A stretch of 64,000 bases of DNA from the NCBI RefSeq assembly GCF_030866785.1, contig NZ_CP133018.1, positions 1,488,001 to 1,552,000 of the forward strand. The letters are read 5' to 3'. Positions 1-7,842 of this stretch are shown piece after piece (position 1 is the first letter of the stretch; each line of letters starts with the position of its first letter). A model generated the notes under the pieces. It did not search any database and had not been told where the DNA came from. It worked only from the letters and a program-made list of their open reading frames with translations. Origin of the DNA: Agromyces protaetiae (GTDB taxonomy: Bacteria > Actinomycetota > Actinomycetes > Actinomycetales > Microbacteriaceae). The position numbers and the translations under genes were made by a program.

Positions 1-204
1 CTGCTCCTGCTCGGCGACCACGTCGGGGAGCCGCACGACCACATCGGCGCAGCCCACGTCGCTCGCGTCCTCGGCCGCGTCGAACGGCACGGCCTGGGTG
101 CAGCCGCCGAGCACCGCGGCCAGCAGGGCGCCCGCGGCGAATACCCCGATGGTTCGCGCGCGTCGCGCGTGCGCGCGGGGCGCAGGGGAGGAGGGGGAAG
201 GCAT
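1..204 (-). CDS. DUF3515-type lipoprotein, partial (N-terminal 68 residues)
   Basis: The frame runs off the left edge of the window and starts at an ATG whose complement is 202-204. Residues 17-35 form a hydrophobic export signal ending in LGGC, a lipobox, so Cys35 is the probable lipidated residue and the protein is an outer-face membrane lipoprotein. After it comes a GCADVVVRLPDVV stretch typical of the actinobacterial DUF3515 family, which is usually encoded between D-alanine-D-alanine ligase and thiL. It is divergent from thiL here, which fits. The family has no established function; the assignment rests on context and this short N-terminus. Confidence 0.7.
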   Translation of the reverse strand, partial: MPSPSSPAPRAHARRARTIGVFAAGALLAAVLGGCTQAVPFDAAEDASDVGCADVVVRLPDVVAEQEQ

Positions 205-228
205 CGCGTTCAGGCTACCGTGAAGGGC

Positions 229-1248
229 ATGGAGCAGGCTGAGCGGGGCGCGCACACGACCGACGGTGCGGAGGACGACACGCTCGCCACCCGGGGCGAG
301 AGCGCGGCGCTTTCCCGCATCATCCCGCGGCTGACGCCCTCCGGCGTCGCGCTCGTCGGACCCGGCGACGACGCCGCCGTGCTCGCCGCCGCCGACGGCC
401 GGTACGTCGTCACGACCGACCTCATGGTGCACGGGCCGGACTTCCGGCTCGCATGGTCGACCCCCTACGAGCTCGGCTGGAAGGCCGCCGCGACCAATCT
501 CACCGACGTCGCTGCGATGGGCGCCCGCCCGACCGCGCTCGTCGTGGCCATCGCGGCGCCGCCCCACACCGGCGTCGGTGTGCTCGAGGGCATCGCCGAC
601 GGACTGCGTGAGGCGCTCGCCGAGCTCGCCCCGGGCGCGGGTGTCGTCGGCGGCGACCTCTCGGTCTCGTCGGTGCTCACGATCGCCGTGACCGCCTTCG
701 GCGATCTCGAGGGTCGGCCGCCCGTGCTCCGGTCAGGTGCCCGGCCGGGCGACGTCATCGCGCACGCGGGCGCGCGCGGCGATGCGGCCCGCGGGCTCGC
801 GGTGCTGTTCGAGCACGCGACGGATGCGTCGGGCGAGCCCGACGCGACCGCGACCGCGCGGGTTCGTGCGGAGCATCCGGATCTCGTCGCGGCCCAGCTC
901 GCCCCCGTCCCGCCGGTGTCTGCGGGTGTGGTCGCGGCGATCGCGGGCGCGACCGCCATGCTCGACGTCTCCGACGGACTCGCACGCGACGCGCTGCGGA
1001 TCGCTCGCGCGAGCGGGGTCGACCTCGACTTCGCATCCGAGCGTCTCGGACCCGATCCGCGGATCGCGCTCGCGGGAGCGGAGGATCACGGGCTCCTCGC
1101 GACGTTCCCGGACGGTGCCGCGATCCCTGCGCCGTTCGAGCCCGTGGGCCGCGTGCTCGCCGGCGACGGGGTCGTGCGCATCGACGGCGAGGTGGCCGGC
1201 GCGGGCGGCTGGGACCCCTATGCGGGCTGGGACGGCCGCGCGGGCTGA
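229..1248 (+). CDS. thiL: Thiamine-monophosphate kinase ThiL
   Basis: ATP-dependent phosphorylation of thiamine monophosphate to thiamine diphosphate, the last step of cytoplasmic thiamine cofactor synthesis. The 339-residue product shows the ThiL/PurM-fold signatures in order: GPGDDAAV near residue 44 (metal and ATP binding), TTDLMV near 62, a WKAAATNLTDVAAMGARP block near 82, VVGGDLS near 142 and DVSDGLARDA near 246. Length is normal for the family. I chose ATG229 because a TACCGT box lies at 216-221, placing transcription start at or next to the ATG (probable leaderless mRNA); an in-frame GTG at 220 is the alternative. It converges on rsmD with only 13 nt between the stop codons. Confidence 0.95.
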   Translation: MEQAERGAHTTDGAEDDTLATRGESAALSRIIPRLTPSGVALVGPGDDAAVLAAADGRYVVTTDLMVHGPDFRLAWSTPYELGWKAAATNLTDVAAMGARPTALVVAIAAPPHTGVGVLEGIADGLREALAELAPGAGVVGGDLSVSSVLTIAVTAFGDLEGRPPVLRSGARPGDVIAHAGARGDAARGLAVLFEHATDASGEPDATATARVRAEHPDLVAAQLAPVPPVSAGVVAAIAGATAMLDVSDGLARDALRIARASGVDLDFASERLGPDPRIALAGAEDHGLLATFPDGAAIPAPFEPVGRVLAGDGVVRIDGEVAGAGGWDPYAGWDGRAG

Positions 1249-1261
1249 TGCCCGGCGCGGG

Positions 1262-1843
1262 TCACCGCTCGGTCGTGCGCGCCCACCAGAGCGCGGTCTC
1301 GCCGTAGTCGCGGCGACGGTCGCGTTCGACAGCGTCGGGCCAGCTCGGCTCGGGCGATCGCGAGCTGCGCTCGACGAGCACGGTCGCGCCCGGTTCGAGG
1401 CGGGGGACGACCAGTTCGAGCACGCGCGTGAGCTCGCCCTCGGTGAGGTCGTAGGGCGGGTCGATGAACACGACGTCGGCCGTGAACACGGCCGTCTCGA
1501 GGTACGCGGCCACGGCCTGCGCGGCCACCCGGATGCGCGGTGTGACGCCCGTCGCGGCGCTCTTCGCCGCGCGCTCGATCGCCTGCGCGTTGCGCCGGCA
1601 CACCTCGGCGGCGGGCTTCGCACGTTCGACCAGCACGACCTCGCTCGCACCGCGGCTGGCCGCCTCGAGCCCGAGTGCGCCGGAGCCTGCGTACAGGTCG
1701 AGCACAGCCGCACCGGTGAGCTCGTCGCGCGCCTCGAGCGCGGAGAAGATGGCCTCGCGCACGCGGTCGCTCGTCGGGCGGGTCCCACTGCGCGGCACGT
1801 GCAGGGTGAGCGAGCCGGCGAATCCGGCGATGATACGCGTCAT
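1262..1843 (-). CDS. rsmD: 16S rRNA (guanine966-N2)-methyltransferase RsmD
   Basis: Methylates G966 of 16S rRNA in the 30S subunit using S-adenosylmethionine. The 193-residue protein begins MTRIIAGFAGS and has the family elements: RPTSDRVREAIFSAL near residue 22 (RNA-contacting loop), the SAM-binding VLDLYAGSGALGLEAASRGA near 47, and the catalytic DPPY motif in VVFIDPPYDL near 126. Length and motif order match RsmD. The start is divergent from the TPR-protein gene, whose transcript begins within about 50 nt, so the two share an intergenic control region. In many actinobacteria rsmD lies between recG and coaD; here recG and coaD lie on the other strand just beyond. Confidence 0.95.
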   Translation of the reverse strand: MTRIIAGFAGSLTLHVPRSGTRPTSDRVREAIFSALEARDELTGAAVLDLYAGSGALGLEAASRGASEVVLVERAKPAAEVCRRNAQAIERAAKSAATGVTPRIRVAAQAVAAYLETAVFTADVVFIDPPYDLTEGELTRVLELVVPRLEPGATVLVERSSRSPEPSWPDAVERDRRRDYGETALWWARTTER

Positions 1844-1889
1844 GTCGTCGGCAGCCTACCGTCTGGCGCGCAGCTGTCATGATGGAAGG

Positions 1890-2726
1890 GTGGATGACTC
1901 GACCGACGCCGCGCCCGCCGAACCGGCCCGCCACCGGGTGCGCGAGGAGCAGTACGCCATCGACCGGCTCTGGGACTTCTCGGATCCGGCCCTGAGCGAG
2001 GCGCGGTTCCGCGAGGCCGCCGACGACGTCGAGCGCACGGCGCACATCCGAGCCGCTATGGCGACCCAGCTGGCGCGCGCGATCGGCATCCAGGGTCGCG
2101 TCGACGACGCGTTCGCCGTGCTGGACGCCGTCGAGGACGGCGCCCGCCGCGCGGCGGACGGCGAGCTCGCCGACGTCGAGCTCGAGGACGCCGAGCTCGC
2201 CGAGGTCCGCGCGCGCGTCGCGCTCGAACGTGGACGCATCCTCGTCTCCGCCGAACGCGGGCGCGAGGCCGTGGCCAGCCTCACGCGCGCGGTGCGCGAG
2301 GCCGCGCACGCCAAGAGCGCGTTCCTCGCGCTCGACGCCCTGCACATGCTCGCGCTCACCGACGTCGGTCACGAGCGGGAATGGGCCGAGCAGGGTCTCG
2401 AACTGCTCGCCGCCGACCGCGATCCACGAGAGCTCCGCTGGGGCGTCGCGCTGCACAACAACCTCGGCTGGACCCTGCTCGACCTCGGTGACGCCGGCGC
2501 CGCGCTCACCCAGTTCGAGCTCGCCGTGGAGGCCGCCGACCAGTACGGCACCGCCGAGCAGCAGCACGTGACGCGCTGGTCGGTCGGCCGCGCGCTGCGC
2601 GCAGTCGGCCGCACCGATGAGGCGCTCAGCCTCCAGCGCGAGCTGGCTCGCGCCCGCCCGGATGACCCGTACGTCGCCGCCGAGATCGAGGCGTTGACGG
2701 AGGGCGAGCCTACGATCGAGGCATGA
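1890..2726 (+). CDS. Tetratricopeptide-like helical repeat protein of unknown role
   Basis: A 278-residue acidic, alanine/leucine/glutamate-rich protein. Its centre and C-terminal half read as helix pairs (AAMATQLARAIGIQGRVDDA, WGVALHNNLGWTLLDLGDAG, VGRALRAVGRTDEALSLQRE) with the small and large residue spacing of TPR units, indicating a protein-interaction scaffold. No catalytic motif is visible. Start choice: GTG1890 lies 6 nt after a CATGAT -10-like box (1879-1884), consistent with leaderless translation; an in-frame ATG at 1842 would overlap the divergent rsmD start and looks less likely. The stop overlaps the recG start by 4 nt (ATGA), so the two are translationally coupled. The link to RecG function is unknown. 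Confidence 0.7.
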   Translation: MDDSTDAAPAEPARHRVREEQYAIDRLWDFSDPALSEARFREAADDVERTAHIRAAMATQLARAIGIQGRVDDAFAVLDAVEDGARRAADGELADVELEDAELAEVRARVALERGRILVSAERGREAVASLTRAVREAAHAKSAFLALDALHMLALTDVGHEREWAEQGLELLAADRDPRELRWGVALHNNLGWTLLDLGDAGAALTQFELAVEAADQYGTAEQQHVTRWSVGRALRAVGRTDEALSLQRELARARPDDPYVAAEIEALTEGEPTIEA

Positions 2727-4909
2727 CGAGCGAGGCGACCGACCCGGGCACGTTCACGCTCGACACCCGGCTGTCGGGCGCGCTCGGCGGCCGGACCGCG
2801 CAGGCGTTCCAGCGAGCCTTCGGCTACACGACCGTCGGCGACCTGCTCGCGCACTACCCGCGCAGATACGCCGAGCGCGGTGAGCTCACGGTGCTCGAGA
2901 CACTCCCGCTCGGTGAGAACGTCACGATCGTCGCCGACGTGCTCGAGGCCCGAACGCGCGAGATGCGCCAGCGACGCGGCTCCATCTTCGAGGCGATCAT
3001 CTCCGACGGCACCGGCAAGCTGACCCTCACGTTCTTCAACCAGCGGTGGCGCGAGGCCGAGCTGCGCCCGGGCCGCCGGGGTGTGTTCGCCGGCAAGGTC
3101 AGCGACTACCGTGGCGGCCGGCAGCTCGCGCACCCGGCCTACGAGCTGTTCGACGACGAGGGGCCCGAGATCGACGCGGCGACCAAACGCTGGATCGAGG
3201 CGCCGCTGCCGATCTACCCGGCCACCTCGACGCTCACCAGCTGGCAGATCGCGAAGTCGATCGTGCTGCTGCTCGACGGCCTCGGCCCGCTCGACGACCC
3301 GGTACCGGCGGAGCTTCGGCGCGAGCGCTCACTCCTGACCTACCGTGACGCGCTGCAGCGGGTGCACCGGCCCGAGCACCACCGCGACGTCAAAGCGGCG
3401 GAGCGCACGCTGCGCTTCATGGAGGCGTTCGTGCTGCAGGCCGCGCTGCTCGCCAGGCGGGCCGAACTGCTCACCCGCCGAGCGACGCCGCGGCACCCCG
3501 CGCCGGGCGGGCTCCTGTCGCGGTTCGACGCGACGCTGCCGTTCAGGCTCACGGGCGATCAGGTGATCGTCGGCGACGAGGTCGCCGGCGACCTCGCCAA
3601 GCCCTGGCCCATGCACCGGCTGGTCCAGGGCGAGGTCGGCTCGGGCAAGACGCTGGTCGCCCTGCGGGCGATGCTCGCCGTCGCCGACTCCGGCGGTCAA
3701 TCGGCGCTGCTCGCACCGACCGAGGTGCTCGCCGCGCAGCATCTCCGCTCGATCTCGAAGATGCTCGGGCCCGATCTGTCGGCGCAGGTGATGCCGACGC
3801 TCGTGACCGGTCAGCTGCCGGCGGCCGAGCGGCGAAAGGCGCTGCTGCGGGCCGCAGCGGGCCAGGCCCGCATCGTGGTCGGTACGCACGCGTTGCTCGG
3901 CGAGAAGGTGTCGTTCGCCGATCTCGGGCTCGTCGTGGTCGACGAGCAGCATCGGTTCGGCGTCGAACAGCGTGAGGCACTTCGGCTGAAGGGTGAGCAG
4001 CCGCACGTGCTCGTCCTCACGGCGACGCCGATCCCGCGGACCGTGGCCATGACGGTGTTCGGCGACCTCGACGTGTCGACCATCCACGAGCTGCCGGCCG
4101 GCCGTGCCGGCATCGAGAGCCACGTGGTCCCGCTCGCGGTCCGTCCCGGCTGGCGGCCGCGCGTCTGGAGCCGCCTGGTCGAAGAGCTCGAGCTCGGGCG
4201 GCAGGCCTTCGTCGTGTGCCCGGCGATCGACCCGCGCGTCCTCGAAGACGACGGCGACGCGCCCGAGAGCGACGACGACGCGGCTCCGCCGCGGCCCGGT
4301 GCCTCCGTCGTCGAGGTGCTCGCCGAGCTGCGTGCCCACCCCGGACTGGCCGGCCACCGCGTCGAGCCGTTGCACGGCCGGATGACGGCCGACGAGAAGG
4401 ACGCGACCATGCGGGCGTTCGCCGCGGGTGAGATCGACGTGCTCGTCGCGACGACCGTCATCGAGGTCGGCGTCGACGTGCCGAACGCGAGCGCCATGGT
4501 CGTCATCGACGCCGACCGGTTCGGCGTCTCGCAGCTGCACCAGCTCCGCGGCCGGGTCGGCCGGGGCAGCGTCCCGGGGCTCTGCCTGCTGGTGACGCAC
4601 GCCGACGTCGGATCGGTCGCGCTCGAACGTCTCGAGGCGGTGGCCGCCACGCTCGACGGGTTCGAGCTCGCCCAGGTCGATCTCGAGCTGCGGCGCGAGG
4701 GCGACGTGCTCGGTGCCACGCAATCGGGCGGGCGGTCTTCGCTGAAGCTCCTGCGCGTGGCACGCGACGGCGACATCATCGCCGAGGCGCGGGCGTCGGC
4801 CTCCGCGCTCATCGACGACGGTGTCGGGCTGCGCGGTCACCCCGCGCTCGCGGCCGCCGTCCGCCGGCGGCTCGACGACGACGCGAGCGAGTTCCTGAGC
4901 AAAGGGTGA
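2723..4909 (+). CDS. recG: ATP-dependent DNA helicase RecG
   Basis: Monomeric SF2 helicase that remodels stalled forks and branch-migrates Holliday junctions. In 728 residues the sequence shows an N-terminal wedge/OB domain (FQRAFGYTTVGDLLAHYPRRY near 30), Walker A GEVGSGKT near 302, the DEQHR box near 405, TATPIPRT near 433, and motif V/VI segments (TTVIEVGVDVPNAS, QLHQLRGRVGRG) near 575-615. Length is close to other actinobacterial RecG proteins. It is coupled to the upstream TPR gene by a 4-nt overlap and followed after 68 nt by coaD, which has its own promoter. An acidic insert around residues 510-525 is likely a surface loop. Confidence 0.97.
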   Translation: MTSEATDPGTFTLDTRLSGALGGRTAQAFQRAFGYTTVGDLLAHYPRRYAERGELTVLETLPLGENVTIVADVLEARTREMRQRRGSIFEAIISDGTGKLTLTFFNQRWREAELRPGRRGVFAGKVSDYRGGRQLAHPAYELFDDEGPEIDAATKRWIEAPLPIYPATSTLTSWQIAKSIVLLLDGLGPLDDPVPAELRRERSLLTYRDALQRVHRPEHHRDVKAAERTLRFMEAFVLQAALLARRAELLTRRATPRHPAPGGLLSRFDATLPFRLTGDQVIVGDEVAGDLAKPWPMHRLVQGEVGSGKTLVALRAMLAVADSGGQSALLAPTEVLAAQHLRSISKMLGPDLSAQVMPTLVTGQLPAAERRKALLRAAAGQARIVVGTHALLGEKVSFADLGLVVVDEQHRFGVEQREALRLKGEQPHVLVLTATPIPRTVAMTVFGDLDVSTIHELPAGRAGIESHVVPLAVRPGWRPRVWSRLVEELELGRQAFVVCPAIDPRVLEDDGDAPESDDDAAPPRPGASVVEVLAELRAHPGLAGHRVEPLHGRMTADEKDATMRAFAAGEIDVLVATTVIEVGVDVPNASAMVVIDADRFGVSQLHQLRGRVGRGSVPGLCLLVTHADVGSVALERLEAVAATLDGFELAQVDLELRREGDVLGATQSGGRSSLKLLRVARDGDIIAEARASASALIDDGVGLRGHPALAAAVRRRLDDDASEFLSKG

Positions 4910-4942
4910 TCCTGAGCAACGGCTGAAACTTCTCCCGTCCGG

Positions 4943-4977
4943 TTGGACGACGGAACACGGGCACTACGCTGGGATTC
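4943..4977 (+). promoter_or_regulatory. Sigma-A-type promoter of coaD, probably leaderless
   Basis: TTGGAC at 4943-4948 and TACGCT at 4965-4970 are separated by 16 bp and end 7 nt before the coaD ATG at 4978, so transcription should begin on or one base before the start codon. There is no Shine-Dalgarno sequence in front of this ATG, which fits leaderless translation. Confidence 0.55.
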
Positions 4978-5469
4978 ATGCAGCGGATCGCCGTCGTCCC
5001 CGGCTCGTTCGACCCCGTCACCCGGGGGCACCTCGATGTGATCGAGCGGGCCGCCGCGCTGTACGACGAGCTGCACGTCGTGGTCGTGCACAATCCCGGC
5101 AAGCAGGCCCTGTTGCCCATCGCGCAGCGCGTGGCGCTCATCGAGCAGGCGATCGCCGACGCAGACATCGCCGGTGAGATCGTCGTCGCCTCGTGGAGCA
5201 TGGGGCTGCTCGTGGACTACTGCACCGACGTCGGCGCATCGGTGCTGATCAAGGGCATCCGCTCGCAGGTCGACGTGGCGTACGAGACGCCGATGGCGAT
5301 CGTGAACCGGCACCTCGCGGGTGTCGAGACGGTGTTCCTGCTGCCCGATCCGGCGAACGCGCACGTGTCGAGCTCCCTGGTGCGTCAGGTCGCGGCGCTC
5401 GGCGGCGACGTGGCACCGTACGTTCCGCGTGCCGTGGCGGACTACCTCGCGGGGGCGATGACCCCGTGA
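4978..5469 (+). CDS. coaD: Phosphopantetheine adenylyltransferase CoaD
   Basis: Transfers AMP from ATP to 4'-phosphopantetheine to make dephospho-CoA, the penultimate step of coenzyme A synthesis. The 163-residue product starts [22 protein letters not shown], which contains the nucleotidyltransferase GSFDPxxxGH motif, and continues with the [12 protein letters not shown] substrate loop near residue 90 and the C-terminal [15 protein letters not shown] block near 131. Length is standard for a bacterial CoaD. Its stop overlaps the GTG start of the MoxR-type ATPase gene (GTGA), so a coupled transcript runs into the next cluster. Confidence 0.97.
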   Translation: MQRIAVVPGSFDPVTRGHLDVIERAAALYDELHVVVVHNPGKQALLPIAQRVALIEQAIADADIAGEIVVASWSMGLLVDYCTDVGASVLIKGIRSQVDVAYETPMAIVNRHLAGVETVFLLPDPANAHVSSSLVRQVAALGGDVAPYVPRAVADYLAGAMTP

Positions 5470-6488
5470 GCGAGGTCGCCGCAGCCGTCTCCACCGACGC
5501 CGATGCACCGGTCATGAGCATCGACGGCGTGGGCGCCGGCGCGGCGCGCATCGTGCAGAACGTCGAGACCGTGATCAGCGGCAAGCGCGAGGCGATCACC
5601 GCGGCGCTCACCGTCGTGCTCGCCGAGGGGCACCTCCTCATCGAGGACGTGCCGGGCGTCGGCAAGACCATGCTCGCGAAGGCGCTGGCTCGCTCGGTCG
5701 ACTGCTCGGTCAGTCGCATCCAGTTCACTCCCGATCTGCTGCCGAGCGACGTCACCGGCGTCTCGGTCTTCGATCAGGCGTCGCGGCGGTTCGAGTTCAA
5801 GCCGGGGCCCGTCTTCGCCAATGTGGTCATCGGCGATGAGATCAACCGCGCCAGCCCGAAGACGCAATCTGCCCTCCTCGAATGCATGGAGGAGCGACAG
5901 GTGACGGCCGACGGGCGCACCTACGCCCTCGAGCATCCCTTCACCGTGGTCGCCACGCAGAACCCGATCGAGATGGAGGGCACGTACCCGTTGCCCGAGG
6001 CGCAGCGCGACCGCTTCATGGCACGCATCTCGATGGGGTACCCGGCCGCCGCCGACGAGCTGTCGATGCTCTCGACGCGCGAGACGTCGAGCCCGCTCGA
6101 CCGGGTGCAGGCCGTCGTGGATCTCGCCGAGTTCCGCGACATGATCCGTGCCGTGCATCACGTCTACACGTCGCCGCCCGTGAAGGAGTACGCCGTCGAC
6201 CTGGCCCGCGCCAGCCGCGCCGATCGGCAGCTGCGGCTCGGGGCGAGCCCACGTGCGACGCTGCAGCTGGTGCGTGCCGCGAAAGCGCACGCGGCGATGC
6301 ACGGCCGGGACTTCGTGCTCCCCGACGACATCGACGCGCTCGCGGTGCCCGTCTTCGGCCACCGGCTCGTGCCGACCAGCCGCGCGCTCGGCGCGCACGA
6401 CCGCGACAGTGGCCCGCTCGTCGACGCGATCGTGCGGCGCATCGTCAGCGACACCCCGGTGCCGGTCGGCGCCATCAGACGGGAGTGA
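5466..6488 (+). CDS. MoxR-family AAA+ ATPase
   Basis: A 340-residue AAA+ chaperone-like ATPase. It has Walker [15 protein letters not shown] near residue 60, Walker [22 protein letters not shown] near 122, the sensor-1 block [22 protein letters not shown] near 162, and the C-terminal lid ([15 protein letters not shown]) near 260, all hallmarks of MoxR. MoxR proteins activate or assemble VWA/DUF58 partners; the gene is followed directly by a DUF58 gene and a transglutaminase gene, the usual three-gene set. The GTG start at 5466 overlaps the coaD stop by 4 nt; longer upstream frames are read-through of coaD. The client protein is not known from sequence. Confidence 0.93.
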   Translation: MSEVAAAVSTDADAPVMSIDGVGAGAARIVQNVETVISGKREAITAALTVVLAEGHLLIEDVPGVGKTMLAKALARSVDCSVSRIQFTPDLLPSDVTGVSVFDQASRRFEFKPGPVFANVVIGDEINRASPKTQSALLECMEERQVTADGRTYALEHPFTVVATQNPIEMEGTYPLPEAQRDRFMARISMGYPAAADELSMLSTRETSSPLDRVQAVVDLAEFRDMIRAVHHVYTSPPVKEYAVDLARASRADRQLRLGASPRATLQLVRAAKAHAAMHGRDFVLPDDIDALAVPVFGHRLVPTSRALGAHDRDSGPLVDAIVRRIVSDTPVPVGAIRRE

Positions 6489-6492
6489 ACGG

Positions 6493-7842
6493 ATGCCTCG
6501 GGCCCGCGCGTCGCGAGCCGCGGCACTGCCGCGGCTGACCCGGCGCGGCGGGACCCTGCTGATCGGCGGGTTCGTGCTCTTCGGCATCACGCTCTGGTTC
6601 GATCTGCGCGACGTCATGCTGCTCGCGTTCGTGGGCATCGTGCTGCCGCTCGTGGCGCTCGTCTACGTGACGTTCGTCGTCCCGCGACTCGCGGTGCGAC
6701 GCAGCTTCGTCCCCGCCGTGGTCGAGGCCGGAAACTCGGCACGCGTGGTGCTCGCCGTGCAGAACCGGGCCCGGCGCGCCTTCGACGGCGCCAGATGGTA
6801 CGACACCGCACCGCCGGGCCTCCTCGGGCCACCCGAGTCCGTGCTCCCGGCGCTCGGGGCCTGGGAACGTACGCTGCCGAGCGGCGACGACACGGCGCGG
6901 CTCGAGTACCGCATGCGGACGAGCGAGCGCGGCGTGTACGACATCGGGCCGTTGCGGGTGACCACAACCGATCCGTTCGGGCTCGCTCGGGTGAGCCGCG
7001 ATGCCGGCACCGCGCACGAGCTCGTCGTGACGCCGCCCGTGACCGCGCTCGACCCGGCGATCGGTACCGCGGCCGCGGTGGACGGCGTGTTGCACGGCCT
7101 GCAGCGGCGCACGCACCCGAACGCGGACGAGTTCATCGCCCGTGAGTACCGGCACGGCGACCCGCTCCGGCGTGTGCACTGGCCCGCGACGGCCCGCCGG
7201 GGCGAGCTCATGGTGCGCGAGGAGGAGCAGCGCGGTGATCCCGAGGCCCGGCTGATCCTCGACACGACGCTTGCGGCACGGGCCGACCGTGGCGTGGTCC
7301 GCAGCGGAGACGATCACCGGCATTTCGGGTTCGAGCTCGCCGTCGAGATCGCGGCCTCCGTCGGGGTGCACCTCATCGAGCGCGGATTCCGGCTCCGGGC
7401 CGACCGGCTCGACGACCCCGTGCACGGCGCACTCTCCGAGGCGTCGGCCGAGGGCTACCGGCTGCCCGCCGGCGACCGGCAGCTGCTCGAGGACCTTGCT
7501 CGCCTCCCGAATCCGGCGGCGGGCCGACGGCATGCGCGCGACGAGGGAGCGCCGTCGACGGTCGTCGTCTCCGAGGCGCGCATGCCGGGCTATGCGGTGC
7601 TCGTGGACCCCGATGCGACCGACGCACAGCACCTGGTGGCACTTCGACCGGCACTCTCCCCGGCGATCGCGTTCGTGGTGCCGGGCGTCGATCCGCGCGT
7701 CGTCGAGGCGCTCGAGGAGGCCGACTGGCAGGTCGTCTCGGTCCGGCGTGTCGCCGACCTGCCCGATGTCTGGGTCGACACGGGCACGAGGCGACGCGCC
7801 ACGGCGCACCGGTCCGGAAGGCGGGCCGGCGATGCATCCTGA
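6493..7842 (+). CDS. DUF58 (VWA-like) membrane protein, partner of MoxR
   Basis: A 449-residue protein with two N-terminal membrane segments (about residues 20-36 and 40-58, GGTLLIGGFVLFGITLWF and VMLLAFVGIVLPLVALVYVTF), followed by a beta-rich region and the diagnostic DUF58 motif EYRHGDPLRRVHWPATARRGELMVREEE near 217-244. DUF58 proteins are predicted VWA-fold partners of MoxR ATPases, often with a periplasmic or cell-surface transglutaminase. ATG6493 begins 4 nt after the MoxR stop. It ends by overlapping the start of the transglutaminase gene by 11 nt, indicating a tightly packed operon. Confidence 0.88.
   Translation: MPRARASRAAALPRLTRRGGTLLIGGFVLFGITLWFDLRDVMLLAFVGIVLPLVALVYVTFVVPRLAVRRSFVPAVVEAGNSARVVLAVQNRARRAFDGARWYDTAPPGLLGPPESVLPALGAWERTLPSGDDTARLEYRMRTSERGVYDIGPLRVTTTDPFGLARVSRDAGTAHELVVTPPVTALDPAIGTAAAVDGVLHGLQRRTHPNADEFIAREYRHGDPLRRVHWPATARRGELMVREEEQRGDPEARLILDTTLAARADRGVVRSGDDHRHFGFELAVEIAASVGVHLIERGFRLRADRLDDPVHGALSEASAEGYRLPAGDRQLLEDLARLPNPAAGRRHARDEGAPSTVVVSEARMPGYAVLVDPDATDAQHLVALRPALSPAIAFVVPGVDPRVVEALEEADWQVVSVRRVADLPDVWVDTGTRRRATAHRSGRRAGDAS

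Noticed and set aside
1218..2567. Long open frames on the opposite strand of rsmD, recG, smc, comM and others.
   Set aside because: In DNA of about 72% GC such antisense frames are expected by chance; they lack ribosome binding sites and domain signatures, whereas the called strands carry full family motifs.
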